A model generated the notes under the pieces. It was given only the letters and a program-made list of their open reading frames with translations. It was not told the DNA's origin and made no database searches. From positions 1-13,257 of the forward strand of contig JAXJSH010000062.1 of NCBI GenBank assembly GCA_036310185.1: a DNA stretch of 13,257 bases. The letters run 5' to 3'. A program made the translations under genes and the position numbers. Positions 1 to 7,626 of this stretch are shown here, one piece after another; within the stretch, counting starts at the first letter, position 1, and the number at the start of each line of letters is the position of its first letter. The stretch comes from JALENY01 sp036310185. GTDB lineage: Bacteria > Bacillota > Clostridia > Lachnospirales > Lachnospiraceae.

Positions 1-2037
1 CATACAAGCAGGAAAAAAAGAACATTAAAATTTAACAGTACGATGAAAAGAAAGCTGGCAGGACTATTTGTGGTAGTCGTGCTGGCTTTAGTTGGTTTAG
101 CCATCCGCATTACCGTCATCAATGCAAACGAGGGAGAACAGTACAGCAAACAGGTACTGACCCAGTCGCAGCAGCAGTATGGAAGTTCAACGATGCCCTT
201 TAAACGGGGCGATATCCTTGATGCAAACGGAACAGTACTTGCCACCAGTGAGAAAGTATACAATCTGATTCTGGACTGTAAAGTGGCAAATGATAAAGAA
301 TCCTACCGTGAACCTACGATTCGCGCACTGGTGGATGTACTTGGACAGGACGAAGAGACCATAACAGCACTTCTGGATGGGGAAACTACCCGATCCAGTC
401 AGTATCAGATATTGGAAAAAGGCCTTTCCATTAAGGAAAAGAAAGCTTTTGAAGAGTATCTGGAAGGTACGGAGGAAGATCCTCTGACTGCAAGTGAGGC
501 CGGCGAACGTGCGCTGGTAAAGGGAATCTGGTTCGAGGAGACTTACGAAAGGAAATATCCGCTGAACAGCGTAGCCTGTGATGTACTGGGATTTACTTAT
601 GACGGAAACGAAGCGGCATGGGGGCTGGAAGGATATTACAGCAATGTGCTCAATGGTGTGGACGGCCGGCAGTATGGATATTTTAACGAAAATTCCGATG
701 TGGAACAGACCATTATTCAGCCGGTGGATGGAAACAGCATTGTGACAACGATAGATACAAACATCCAGCAGGTAGTAGAAAAATACATTGCCCAGCTGGA
801 TCAGGAGCTGTCCGGCGGACCATATGGGACGTCCGGTGCGGCAAACATCGGTGTTATCGTTATGAATCCGAACAATGGAGAAATACTGGCCATGGCCAGC
901 AATGATCCGTATGATCTGAACAATCCCCGCGATCTGTCCGCTTTTTACACGGAAGAAGAAATCGCGGCCATGAGTGATGAAAAGAAACTGGAAATCCTGA
1001 ACGGTATCTGGAAAAATTACTGTATTTCCGAGTCCTTTGAACCGGGTTCAACGGTAAAACCGGTCGTTATGGCAGCGGCACTGGAAAACGGTACTCTGGA
1101 TGGAACAGAAGAGTACGATTGCGAGGGTTATCTGGACATATCCGGAACGAAAATCAAGTGTAACAATACCAGCGGTCACGGCCTTCAGACACTTGCCGAT
1201 GTTATCAAAAACTCCTGCAATGTGGGCATGATGGAAATTGCCGGAGAAATGGGAGTAGAAGAATTTATCAAGTATCAGGGTGTTTTTAATTTTGGATTGA
1301 AAACAGGAATTGACCTTTCCGGTGAAGCCAGCGGTATTTTACATACAGAAGACACACTCAGTACGGTGGAACTGGCGACCGGTTCCTTTGGACAGGGATT
1401 TACCTGTACCATGATTCAGGAAGCGGCAGCAGTAGCCTCAGTCATAAACGGCGGATATTATTATAAACCCCATCTGGTGAGCAAAATTCTGGATTCAGAC
1501 GGTTCTGTAATCAAAAATATAGAGCCTATACTGACAAAACAGACCGTATCATCAGAAGTGTCCAGCATGATCCGTTCTTACATGGCCACCGTTATGGAAT
1601 CCGATGGTACCGGCAAGCATGCAAAGGTAGACGGATACAGTATGGGCGGTAAAACAGGAACGGCCCAGAAGATTCCCCGCGGAAACGGCAAATATCTGCT
1701 TTCTTTTGTGGGATTTGTGCCGGCAGATAATCCGGAAGTGCTGATCTATGTGGTTGTGGATGAGCCAAATGCGGAAAATCAGGAAAATAGTGAGTATCCG
1801 CAGGGACTGGCAAAAAACATTTTGCAGGAGATTCTTCCTTATATGAATGTTTTTATGGATGAAGCTACTACTGGTGACAATCAGGAAGAAAATACATCGG
1901 TAACAGAGCCGGAGGGATCTGCCAGCACAGCGGATGTCAATGTACCGGAGCCGATCGGTGAGGAAGCAGATGTGGAAGGCGGAAATACGCTGGAGAGTGA
2001 CGGCATCACCAACGAGGAAGCAGGTTTTGAAGAATAG
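1..2037 (+). CDS. Class B penicillin-binding protein (FtsI/SpoVD-type D,D-transpeptidase), 5' end probably outside window
   Basis: Septal or sporulation peptidoglycan transpeptidase, anchored in the membrane with its catalytic domain outside. Counting from the ATG at 43 (664 aa), a membrane helix spans about residues 5-23, the PBP dimerisation domain starts at RGDILDANG (residues 55-63), and the transpeptidase motifs are STVK (336-339, nucleophile S336), SCN (391-393) and KTGT (537-540). After the catalytic domain comes an acidic tail of about 55 residues instead of the PASTA domain found in B. subtilis SpoVD. The ATG at 43 has no Shine-Dalgarno within 15 bases, and the frame is open to base 1, coding a basic stretch (HTSRKKRTLKFNST) typical of the cytoplasmic N-terminus of this family. 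The true start is therefore probably to the left, and the entry is given as partial. It lies upstream of a second, paralogous PBP. FtsI versus SpoVD role cannot be settled from sequence. Confidence 0.93.
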   Translation, partial: HTSRKKRTLKFNSTMKRKLAGLFVVVVLALVGLAIRITVINANEGEQYSKQVLTQSQQQYGSSTMPFKRGDILDANGTVLATSEKVYNLILDCKVANDKESYREPTIRALVDVLGQDEETITALLDGETTRSSQYQILEKGLSIKEKKAFEEYLEGTEEDPLTASEAGERALVKGIWFEETYERKYPLNSVACDVLGFTYDGNEAAWGLEGYYSNVLNGVDGRQYGYFNENSDVEQTIIQPVDGNSIVTTIDTNIQQVVEKYIAQLDQELSGGPYGTSGAANIGVIVMNPNNGEILAMASNDPYDLNNPRDLSAFYTEEEIAAMSDEKKLEILNGIWKNYCISESFEPGSTVKPVVMAAALENGTLDGTEEYDCEGYLDISGTKIKCNNTSGHGLQTLADVIKNSCNVGMMEIAGEMGVEEFIKYQGVFNFGLKTGIDLSGEASGILHTEDTLSTVELATGSFGQGFTCTMIQEAAAVASVINGGYYYKPHLVSKILDSDGSVIKNIEPILTKQTVSSEVSSMIRSYMATVMESDGTGKHAKVDGYSMGGKTGTAQKIPRGNGKYLLSFVGFVPADNPEVLIYVVVDEPNAENQENSEYPQGLAKNILQEILPYMNVFMDEATTGDNQEENTSVTEPEGSASTADVNVPEPIGEEADVEGGNTLESDGITNEEAGFEE

Positions 2038-2090
2038 GATTTTTCGAACCGGAATAAATGTGATAAATACGTGAAAAACGAATAAACATG

Positions 2091-2140
2091 CCCCCGTGGA
2101 AATATCCATAGATTATATGGAAGTTTTCATGGGGGTTTTT
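2091..2140 (+). terminator. Intrinsic-terminator-like hairpin between the two PBP genes, abutting the next start codon
   Basis: The 5' arm is 2091-2109 and the 3' arm 2117-2135, with a 7-base loop. Eighteen of 19 positions pair: five C-G pairs at the base, three G-U pairs and one A-A mismatch. T5 (2136-2140) follows at once, then ATG at 2141. The form is that of a Rho-independent terminator for the first PBP transcript. Because the GGGGG that can serve as SD for ATG 2141 lies in the 3' arm, it could instead, or also, act as a translational or attenuation switch for the second PBP. Structure is seen directly; function is inferred. Confidence 0.7.
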
Positions 2141-3976
2141 ATGTCCTGGGGAAAAACCTACAACCGGAAAAAGGTATTGCTGGTCTTTCTGATCTGCCTG
2201 CTTATGCTGATCGGACTGATTGGACGGCTGGTGTATCTTATGGTCTTCAAAGGGGAATACTATACGGAAAAAGCAGAAACACTCCATGAGAGGGAGCGGG
2301 ATATCAAGGCGGCCAGAGGCCGTATCCTGGATGCCAAAGGCGTTGTTCTGGCGGATAACCGGACCGTCTGCACCGTTTCTGTGATCCACAGCCAGATCGA
2401 AGATCCGGAAGCAGTGATCGCCATGCTTCAGAAGGAACTTGGAATAGATGAGGCCACAGCAAGAAAACGTGTAGAAAAAGTTTCTTCTATAGAAAGGATC
2501 AAGACAAATGTGGACAAGGAAATCGGCGACCGCATCCGCTCCTATGGTCTTGCCGGTGTGAAAGTGGATGAAGATTACAAACGGTATTACCCCTTCGGTT
2601 CACTGGCTTCAAAAGTGCTGGGATTTACCGGAGGGGATAACCAGGGCATCATCGGCCTTGAAGTGACTTACGATGAGGTGCTGACCGGAATCAACGGACA
2701 GATCCTGACCCTGACCGATGCACGGGGAATTGAACTGGAGGGCGAAGGGGAGCGAAGAATTGAACCCGTTTCCGGATATGACCTGCAGATCAGTCTGGAT
2801 TATAATATCCAGATGTATGCGCAGCAGGCAGCGCTTAAGGTAATGGAAGAAAAACAGGCCGATGGTGTTTCCATTATTCTCATGAATCCTCAGAATGGGG
2901 AAATTTACGCCATGGTAAATGTGCCGGAATTTGATCTGAATGATCCTTTTACGCTTACTGCAGCCACTTACCAGTCGGAAACCGGCGGGGAATCGGAAGA
3001 AGAAAGTACAGATACCGCTTACTCCCTGCAGACGCAGGTTCTGGATACCAGCAGCATGAGCGAAAGTGAGATACAGGATGCGCTGAATCGTATGTGGAGA
3101 AATCCATCTATAAATGATACCTATGAACCGGGTTCTACGTTTAAGATCTTCACGGCTGCGGCAGGCCTTGAAGAAGGGGTAGTATCTCTGAACGATACCT
3201 TTCAGTGCGGCGGCTATCGGGTGGTGGAAGACAGGCGGATTCACTGCCACAAGCGTGCCGGTCATGGAACGGAGACTTTTCTGGAGGGCGCACAGAATTC
3301 CTGCAATCCGGTGTTTATTGATGTGGGGCTGCGTCTTGGCGTGGATAATGTATACAAATATTTTAAAAAGTTCAATCTTCTGGAAAAGACCGGAATTGAT
3401 CTGCCCGGAGAAGCCAGCACGATCATGCACAAACAGGAAAATGTGGGGCAGGTGGAACTGGCTACCATATCTTTTGGCCAGTCTTTCCAGATTACCCCCA
3501 TTCAGCTGCTGACCATGGCCAGCATGGTGGTAAACGGAGGGACACAGATCACACCCCATTTTGGTGTACGGGTGCTGGATGAAAGCGGTGAAGCTGTGGA
3601 AACACTGGAATATGACACAGAAGAGAATGTGCTCTCAGAAGAAACATCGGAAACCATGCGCTATATCCTGGAGCATGTGGTGGCGGACGGTTCCGGAAAC
3701 AATGCCTATATTGAAGGATATGCCATAGGCGGAAAGACAGCCACATCCCAGACACTGCCCCGAAGCGCCAACCGCTATATATCGTCCTTTGTGGGATTTG
3801 CTCCGGCTGATAATCCCCAGATCATCGGAATCTGTATTATCAACAATCCAAAGGGCGTCTATTATGGCGGTACGATTGCGGCACCGGTAATAAAGGATAT
3901 TTATGAAAATGTATTGCCGTATCTTGGGATTGAAAAGGCAGCTGTAAGTGAAGAATCGGATGAAACAGAAAGCTGA
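2141..3976 (+). CDS. Second class B penicillin-binding protein (FtsI/SpoVD family)
   Basis: Membrane-anchored D,D-transpeptidase paralogous to the preceding gene. From ATG 2141 (611 aa) there is a membrane helix at about residues 11-31, RGRILDAKG opening the dimerisation domain near residue 59, STFK (332-335, nucleophile S332), SCN (387-389) and KTAT (532-535). KTAT replaces the usual KTGT, with Ala for Gly. A Ser/Glu/Thr-rich insert of roughly 40 residues precedes the active-site serine. There is no PASTA domain. The frame opens at GTG 2096, with in-frame ATGs at 2117, 2129 and 2141. I chose 2141 because GGGGG at 2131-2135 gives a wobble-paired SD five bases upstream and the protein then begins with the expected short basic N-terminus; ATG 2129 with GGAAG at 2119-2123 is the main rival. 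A terminator-like hairpin covers this start region. SpoVD versus division PBP role is unresolved. Confidence 0.9.
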   Translation: MSWGKTYNRKKVLLVFLICLLMLIGLIGRLVYLMVFKGEYYTEKAETLHERERDIKAARGRILDAKGVVLADNRTVCTVSVIHSQIEDPEAVIAMLQKELGIDEATARKRVEKVSSIERIKTNVDKEIGDRIRSYGLAGVKVDEDYKRYYPFGSLASKVLGFTGGDNQGIIGLEVTYDEVLTGINGQILTLTDARGIELEGEGERRIEPVSGYDLQISLDYNIQMYAQQAALKVMEEKQADGVSIILMNPQNGEIYAMVNVPEFDLNDPFTLTAATYQSETGGESEEESTDTAYSLQTQVLDTSSMSESEIQDALNRMWRNPSINDTYEPGSTFKIFTAAAGLEEGVVSLNDTFQCGGYRVVEDRRIHCHKRAGHGTETFLEGAQNSCNPVFIDVGLRLGVDNVYKYFKKFNLLEKTGIDLPGEASTIMHKQENVGQVELATISFGQSFQITPIQLLTMASMVVNGGTQITPHFGVRVLDESGEAVETLEYDTEENVLSEETSETMRYILEHVVADGSGNNAYIEGYAIGGKTATSQTLPRSANRYISSFVGFAPADNPQIIGICIINNPKGVYYGGTIAAPVIKDIYENVLPYLGIEKAAVSEESDETES

Positions 3977-3999
3977 ATCTGCCGCAAATCAACTAACTC

Positions 4000-4028
4000 T
4001 TGAAAAAAACATCCAAAAGACGTATACT
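4000..4028 (+). promoter_or_regulatory. Sigma-A promoter for mraY and downstream dcw genes
   Basis: TTGAAA at 4000-4005, a 17-base spacer and TATACT at 4023-4028 (5/6 and 5/6 matches to consensus). Transcription would start near 4035, leaving a leader of about 38 bases before the mraY ATG at 4073. The promoter lies just after the second PBP gene, so mraY-murD-ftsW and following genes can be transcribed independently of the PBPs. It also excludes GTG 4031 as the main mraY start. Confidence 0.75.
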
Positions 4029-4062
4029 ATGTGTGTTGTAAAAGAAAACAAAAGAAATATAT

Positions 4063-4068
4063 GAGGTG
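4063..4068 (+). promoter_or_regulatory. Ribosome binding site deciding the mraY start
   Basis: GAGGTG ends four bases before ATG 4073. No comparable site precedes the longer GTG start at 4031 or the internal ATG at 4088. Confidence 0.7.
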
Positions 4069-4072
4069 CAGT

Positions 4073-5032
4073 ATGTTTGATGTATCAATGATTATACCTG
4101 TATTGATTGCATTTGCGATCAGTATGATTTTAGGACCATTTGTGATTCCTTTCCTTCGTAAACTCAAGTTTGGTCAGACCGAGCGGGAGGAGGGGGTGCA
4201 GTCCCATCTGAAGAAAGCAGGAACACCTACCATGGGCGGTATCATTTTCCTGGTGGCAATTACGGTAACATCTCTGCTTTATGTAAAAGATTATCCGAAG
4301 ATCATTCCGGTTCTGTTTCTGACACTGGGCTTTGGGCTGATCGGATTTCTCGATGACTATCTGAAAGTGGTGCTTCGCCGTTCCGACGGACTGCTTCCGT
4401 GGCAGAAGATGGCATGTCAGATTATCGTGACCGGTATTTTTGCATTTTATGTCATTTTCTATACGGATATTTCGCTGGCCATGAAAGTTCCGTTCCTGCC
4501 GGGTGTGACCTGGGATATCGGATGGCTGGCAGTTCCGCTTATGTTTTTTGCAGTTATCGGTACGGTAAACGGCGTGAACTTTACCGATGGTCTGGATGGT
4601 CTGGCTTCCAGTGTGACGATTATGGTTGCAACTTTCTTTGCAGTGGTATCCATCGGTACCCAGAGCGGTATTGAGCCGGTTACCTGTGCTGTGATCGGCG
4701 GCCTTCTGGGATTTTTGCTGTTCAACGTATATCCGGCAAAAGTCTTCATGGGCGATACCGGTTCACTGGCACTTGGCGGTTTTGTTGCAGGAGCTGCATA
4801 TATGCTGCAGATGCCGCTGTTTATTCTGATCGTAGGTCTGATTTATCTGGTGGAAGTGCTTTCTGTTGTGATTCAGGTGACATATTTCAAGCTGACACAT
4901 GGAAAAAGAATTTTCAAGATGGCACCGATCCATCATCATTTTGAACTTTGCGGCTGGTCTGAGACGCGAGTGGTGGCAGTATTTACCGTGATCACGGCAT
5001 TGCTCTGTCTGGTTGGCTTTATGGCATTATAA
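4073..5032 (+). CDS. mraY: Phospho-N-acetylmuramoyl-pentapeptide transferase (MraY)
   Basis: Integral membrane enzyme that transfers phospho-MurNAc-pentapeptide from UDP to undecaprenyl phosphate, forming lipid I on the cytoplasmic face. The 319-aa protein is hydrophobic throughout, as expected for about ten membrane helices. It carries the family motifs FGQTEREEG and GTPTMGG near the N-terminus, DDYLK (D94, D95), NFTDGLDGL (N169 to L177, with D172 and D175), MGDTGS (D228) and APIHHHFE (H287-H289), which form the Mg-dependent active site. ATG 4073 is chosen over the frame's GTG at 4031 because of its SD, because the promoter -10 ends at 4028, and because MFDVSMIIPVL matches the usual MraY N-terminus. 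The gene is followed after 12 bases by murD. In B. subtilis murE precedes mraY; here a PBP does. Confidence 0.97.
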   Translation: MFDVSMIIPVLIAFAISMILGPFVIPFLRKLKFGQTEREEGVQSHLKKAGTPTMGGIIFLVAITVTSLLYVKDYPKIIPVLFLTLGFGLIGFLDDYLKVVLRRSDGLLPWQKMACQIIVTGIFAFYVIFYTDISLAMKVPFLPGVTWDIGWLAVPLMFFAVIGTVNGVNFTDGLDGLASSVTIMVATFFAVVSIGTQSGIEPVTCAVIGGLLGFLLFNVYPAKVFMGDTGSLALGGFVAGAAYMLQMPLFILIVGLIYLVEVLSVVIQVTYFKLTHGKRIFKMAPIHHHFELCGWSETRVVAVFTVITALLCLVGFMAL

Positions 5033-5044
5033 GAGGGGAAAAAC

Positions 5045-6400
5045 ATGGAATTAAAGGGGAAAAAAGTATTGGTGTTCGGTTCCGGTTTAAGTGGAATCGG
5101 TGCAGCCAATCTGCTGGTAAAAGTCGGTGCAGAGCCGGTTATTTATGATGAAAACAAAAACAGAAATACAGAAGATATTTTGAAAAAAGTAGAAAATCCG
5201 GATCAGGTAAGCGTGGTAATCGGAGAACTGTCCGAAGATTGCCTGAACAGCCTTGATCTGGTGGTCATGAGTCCGGGTGTTCCGCTGGATATTCCGGCGG
5301 CAGAGCGGTTCAGACAGAAAGGGCTTCCTGTATGGGGTGAAGTGGAGCTGGCTTACCAGACCGGAAAAGGCCGTATTCTGGCCATCACCGGTACAAATGG
5401 AAAGACCACGACCACAGCACTCCTTGGAAAAATCATCGGTGACTATTATGCATCCACATTTGTGGTTGGAAATATCGGAACACCGTACACATCCATGGCA
5501 CTGGAACAGAAGGAAGACAGTGTTACGGCGGTGGAAATCAGCAGTTTCCAGCTGGAGACGATTCAGGATTTCAAACCGGATGTGAGCGCCATCCTGAATA
5601 TTACAGAAGATCACCTGAACCGTCATCACACGATGGAGGAATACATCCGTGTGAAAGAACTGATCACAAAAAATCAGGACAAAAACGGTCTGTGTGTGCT
5701 GAACTACGAAGATGAGGTATTGCGAGAATTTGGTGAAAGTCTTACAATCCCGGTATTATTTTTCTCCAGTGCGCGTAAACTGGAAAGAGGTATTTATCTG
5801 GACGGAGACAAGATCGTGCTTCAGACAGAGGAACGGACAGAAGTTGTGGATGTTCATGATCTGAAACTGATCGGAGTACATAATTATGAAAATGTGATGG
5901 CTGCCGTGGCAATGGCATGGGGCATCGGTGTTCCGATGGATTCCATCCGCAAAAGCGCATGTGAATTCCGCGCAGTTGCTCACCGCATCGAATATGTGGA
6001 TGAGAAAAACGGCGTTGTATATTACAATGATTCCAAGGGAACCAATCCGGATGCGGCAATCCGCGCGATCAAAGCGATGGACCGGCCGACTCTGCTGATC
6101 GGAGGCGGATACGACAAAAACGCCGATTATACCGAGTGGATTCAGTCCTTTGACGGAAAAGTGCGTTATCTGGTACTGATCGGTGCCACAAAAGAAAAAA
6201 TCGATGAAACTGCAAAAAAATGCGGTTTTACAGATACGGTTCTTCTGGAAAACATGCCTCAGGCAATGGAATTCTGTACAGCCCATGCCAATCCGGGCGA
6301 CGCGGTTCTGCTGTCGCCGGCCTGCGCAAGCTGGGGTGAGTTTGACAACTACGAACAAAGAGGAGATCGTTTTAAAGAGTACGTACATAGTTTATCCTGA
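5045..6400 (+). CDS. murD: UDP-N-acetylmuramoyl-L-alanine--D-glutamate ligase (MurD)
   Basis: Cytoplasmic ATP-dependent Mur ligase that adds D-glutamate to UDP-MurNAc-L-alanine. The 451-aa protein has the three Mur domains: an N-terminal UDP-binding Rossmann-like domain beginning KVLVFGSGLSGIGAA, a central ATPase with P-loop GTNGKTT (116-122, K120), and a C-terminal domain. ITEDHLNRH and the downstream lysine at about K204 correspond to the magnesium and carbamylated-lysine region. NDSKGTNPD (328-336, K331) and SPACASWGEFDNYEQRG near the C-terminus are typical of MurD rather than MurC, MurE or MurF. Length is normal. ATG 5045 follows an AGAGGGG SD with good spacing, 12 bases after mraY, so the two are surely cotranscribed. 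Confidence 0.97.
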   Translation: MELKGKKVLVFGSGLSGIGAANLLVKVGAEPVIYDENKNRNTEDILKKVENPDQVSVVIGELSEDCLNSLDLVVMSPGVPLDIPAAERFRQKGLPVWGEVELAYQTGKGRILAITGTNGKTTTTALLGKIIGDYYASTFVVGNIGTPYTSMALEQKEDSVTAVEISSFQLETIQDFKPDVSAILNITEDHLNRHHTMEEYIRVKELITKNQDKNGLCVLNYEDEVLREFGESLTIPVLFFSSARKLERGIYLDGDKIVLQTEERTEVVDVHDLKLIGVHNYENVMAAVAMAWGIGVPMDSIRKSACEFRAVAHRIEYVDEKNGVVYYNDSKGTNPDAAIRAIKAMDRPTLLIGGGYDKNADYTEWIQSFDGKVRYLVLIGATKEKIDETAKKCGFTDTVLLENMPQAMEFCTAHANPGDAVLLSPACASWGEFDNYEQRGDRFKEYVHSLS

Positions 6401-6412
6401 TTCCAAGTAAAT

Positions 6413-6417
6413 GGGAG
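6413..6417 (+). promoter_or_regulatory. Ribosome binding site for a TTG start (ftsW)
   Basis: GGGAG lies seven bases before TTG 6425 and supports this non-ATG start. The alternative ATG at 6461 has only a distant AGGA. Confidence 0.6.
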
Positions 6418-6424
6418 TGAGCTT

Positions 6425-7510
6425 TTGCGTAATAAGATATTTTATTCAGGAAAAAAGCATATGGATTACATTCTGGCGGCGGTAGTGCTGGTTCTGGTCA
6501 TTCTGGGACTGGTATTGCTGTTCAGCACGAGTGCTTACAATGGGCGGGTCAAATTCAATGATTCCGCCTATTATTTTAAGAAACAGCTGTTTGCCACCAT
6601 ACTTGGGCTTGCGGCCATGTATCTGGTGTCCCGGATGGATTACCGTTTTCTGGTGCAGACTGCAGTGCTGTTTTATCTGGTGTCGATCGTGCTGTCCACA
6701 CTGGTTTTGTTTATTGGAGATGAGTACAATGGTTCCAAAAGATGGCTTTCTTTGGGACCATTGTCTTTTCAGCCGGCGGAGTTCGCCAAGCTGGCGGTGA
6801 TACTGTTCCTTACTTATATTATCAGCATCAGCAAAAAGAAAAGAGGTCTGTGGTTTGTGGCGCGGGTCCTGTGTATGATTCTGCCGATCGTAGGTCTGGT
6901 AGGTACAAATAATCTGAGTACGGCCGTAATCATATTGGGAATTGCCATTATTCTTATTTTTGTGTCCAATCCCAATTATCTTCAGTTTGTGGGGATCGGT
7001 GGGGCGGGAATCGGATTTATCGGCATTTTTCTGGCCATGGAAAGCTACCGTCTGGAACGGCTGGCGGTGTGGCGGAATCCGGAGGCGTACGACAAGGGGT
7101 TTCAGACCATACAGGGGCTGATGGCCATAGGAAGCGGAGGTCTGTTCGGCAGCGGCCTTGGCAGCAGCATGCAGAAACTGGGATTCGTTCCCGAAGCCCA
7201 GAATGACATGATTTTTTCCATTATCTGTGAGGAACTGGGACTGGTGGGAGCGTCTATCGTAATTTTGATTTTCGGAGTTCTGATCTGGCGGCTTTCTGTG
7301 ATCGCCATGGAATCGGAGGATCTGGAAGGGCTGCTGATCGCGGCCGGTATCATGGGACATATTGCGCTGCAGGTTATTTTGAATATTGCGGTCGTAACAA
7401 ATACGATTCCAAATACGGGTATTACGCTGCCTTTTATCAGTTATGGGGGTACGTCGGTGCTCTTTCTGCTCTCGGAGATGGGGCTGGCTTTGAGTGTCAG
7501 CAGAAAATAG
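6425..7510 (+). CDS. ftsW: SEDS-family septal glycan polymerase FtsW/SpoVE
   Basis: Multispan membrane glycosyltransferase that polymerises lipid II with a partner class B PBP; two candidate partners are encoded upstream. The 361-aa product is close in length to SpoVE. Family features are FSTSAYN after the first helix, KRWLSLGPLSFQPAEFAKL, the GSGGLFGSGLGSS loop followed by QKLGFVPEAQNDMIFS with the conserved acidic residue D261, CEELGLVGA, and PFISYGGTS near the C-terminus. The TTG at 6425 is chosen for its GGGAG site; it adds a short basic cytoplasmic N-terminus before the first helix. ATG 6461 remains possible. The gene starts 24 bases after murD. FtsW (division) and SpoVE (spore cortex) are not distinguishable by motifs alone, and RodA is less likely given the dcw context. 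Confidence 0.93.
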   Translation: MRNKIFYSGKKHMDYILAAVVLVLVILGLVLLFSTSAYNGRVKFNDSAYYFKKQLFATILGLAAMYLVSRMDYRFLVQTAVLFYLVSIVLSTLVLFIGDEYNGSKRWLSLGPLSFQPAEFAKLAVILFLTYIISISKKKRGLWFVARVLCMILPIVGLVGTNNLSTAVIILGIAIILIFVSNPNYLQFVGIGGAGIGFIGIFLAMESYRLERLAVWRNPEAYDKGFQTIQGLMAIGSGGLFGSGLGSSMQKLGFVPEAQNDMIFSIICEELGLVGASIVILIFGVLIWRLSVIAMESEDLEGLLIAAGIMGHIALQVILNIAVVTNTIPNTGITLPFISYGGTSVLFLLSEMGLALSVSRK

Positions 7511-7566
7511 TATATCTGCAGGTGTTGGGAGAGAACGGCATATTTCGAAGGGATCGGAAGCGGGCA

Positions 7567-7595
7567 TGCACATTTTTCGGATTTCTGCATATATT
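7567..7595 (+). promoter_or_regulatory. Possible weak promoter before murA
   Basis: TGCACA at 7567-7572 (4/6), a 17-base spacer and TATATT at 7590-7595 (5/6) sit in the 116-base gap after ftsW. Transcription would start near 7602, leaving a leader of about 25 bases. The -35 is weak and the stretch AT-rich, so chance is quite possible. Confidence 0.3.
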
Positions 7596-7613
7596 TATAT
7601 ATAGACGACATAT

Positions 7614-7620
7614 AGGAGTG
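7614..7620 (+). promoter_or_regulatory. Ribosome binding site deciding the murA TTG start
   Basis: AGGAGTG, with GGAG ending eight bases before TTG 7627. The longer frame opening at GTG 7522 has no SD and would add about 35 residues unlike any MurA N-terminus. Confidence 0.65.
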
Positions 7621-7626
7621 TGCAGA

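Noticed and set aside
1552..2109. 185-codon - strand frame over the end of the first PBP
   Set aside because: Low-complexity hydrophobic/aromatic product typical of antisense reading; no SD or promoter.
3255..3512. 85-codon + strand frame within the second PBP
   Set aside because: Alternate-frame reading inside a gene with conserved motifs in the main frame; no initiation signal.
2609..3559. 316-codon - strand frame opposite the second PBP
   Set aside because: No family features, no credible start signal, and fully inside a gene with intact catalytic motifs on the + strand.
4031..4072. GTG 4031 as start of mraY
   Set aside because: It lies just after the promoter -10, before or at the transcription start, has no SD, and adds a stretch not found in MraY.
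5756..6388. 210-codon - strand frame opposite murD
   Set aside because: Shadow of MurD, no domain or start signal.
6446..7573. 375-codon open frame on the - strand opposite ftsW
   Set aside because: Its product is rich in Gln, His, Arg and Asn with no recognisable domain, and it mirrors a clear SEDS gene; it is a codon-use shadow.
7522..7626. GTG 7522 as start of murA
   Set aside because: No SD, and the added residues do not fit MurA; TTG 7627 places K22 at its family position and C116 within one residue of the E. coli Cys.
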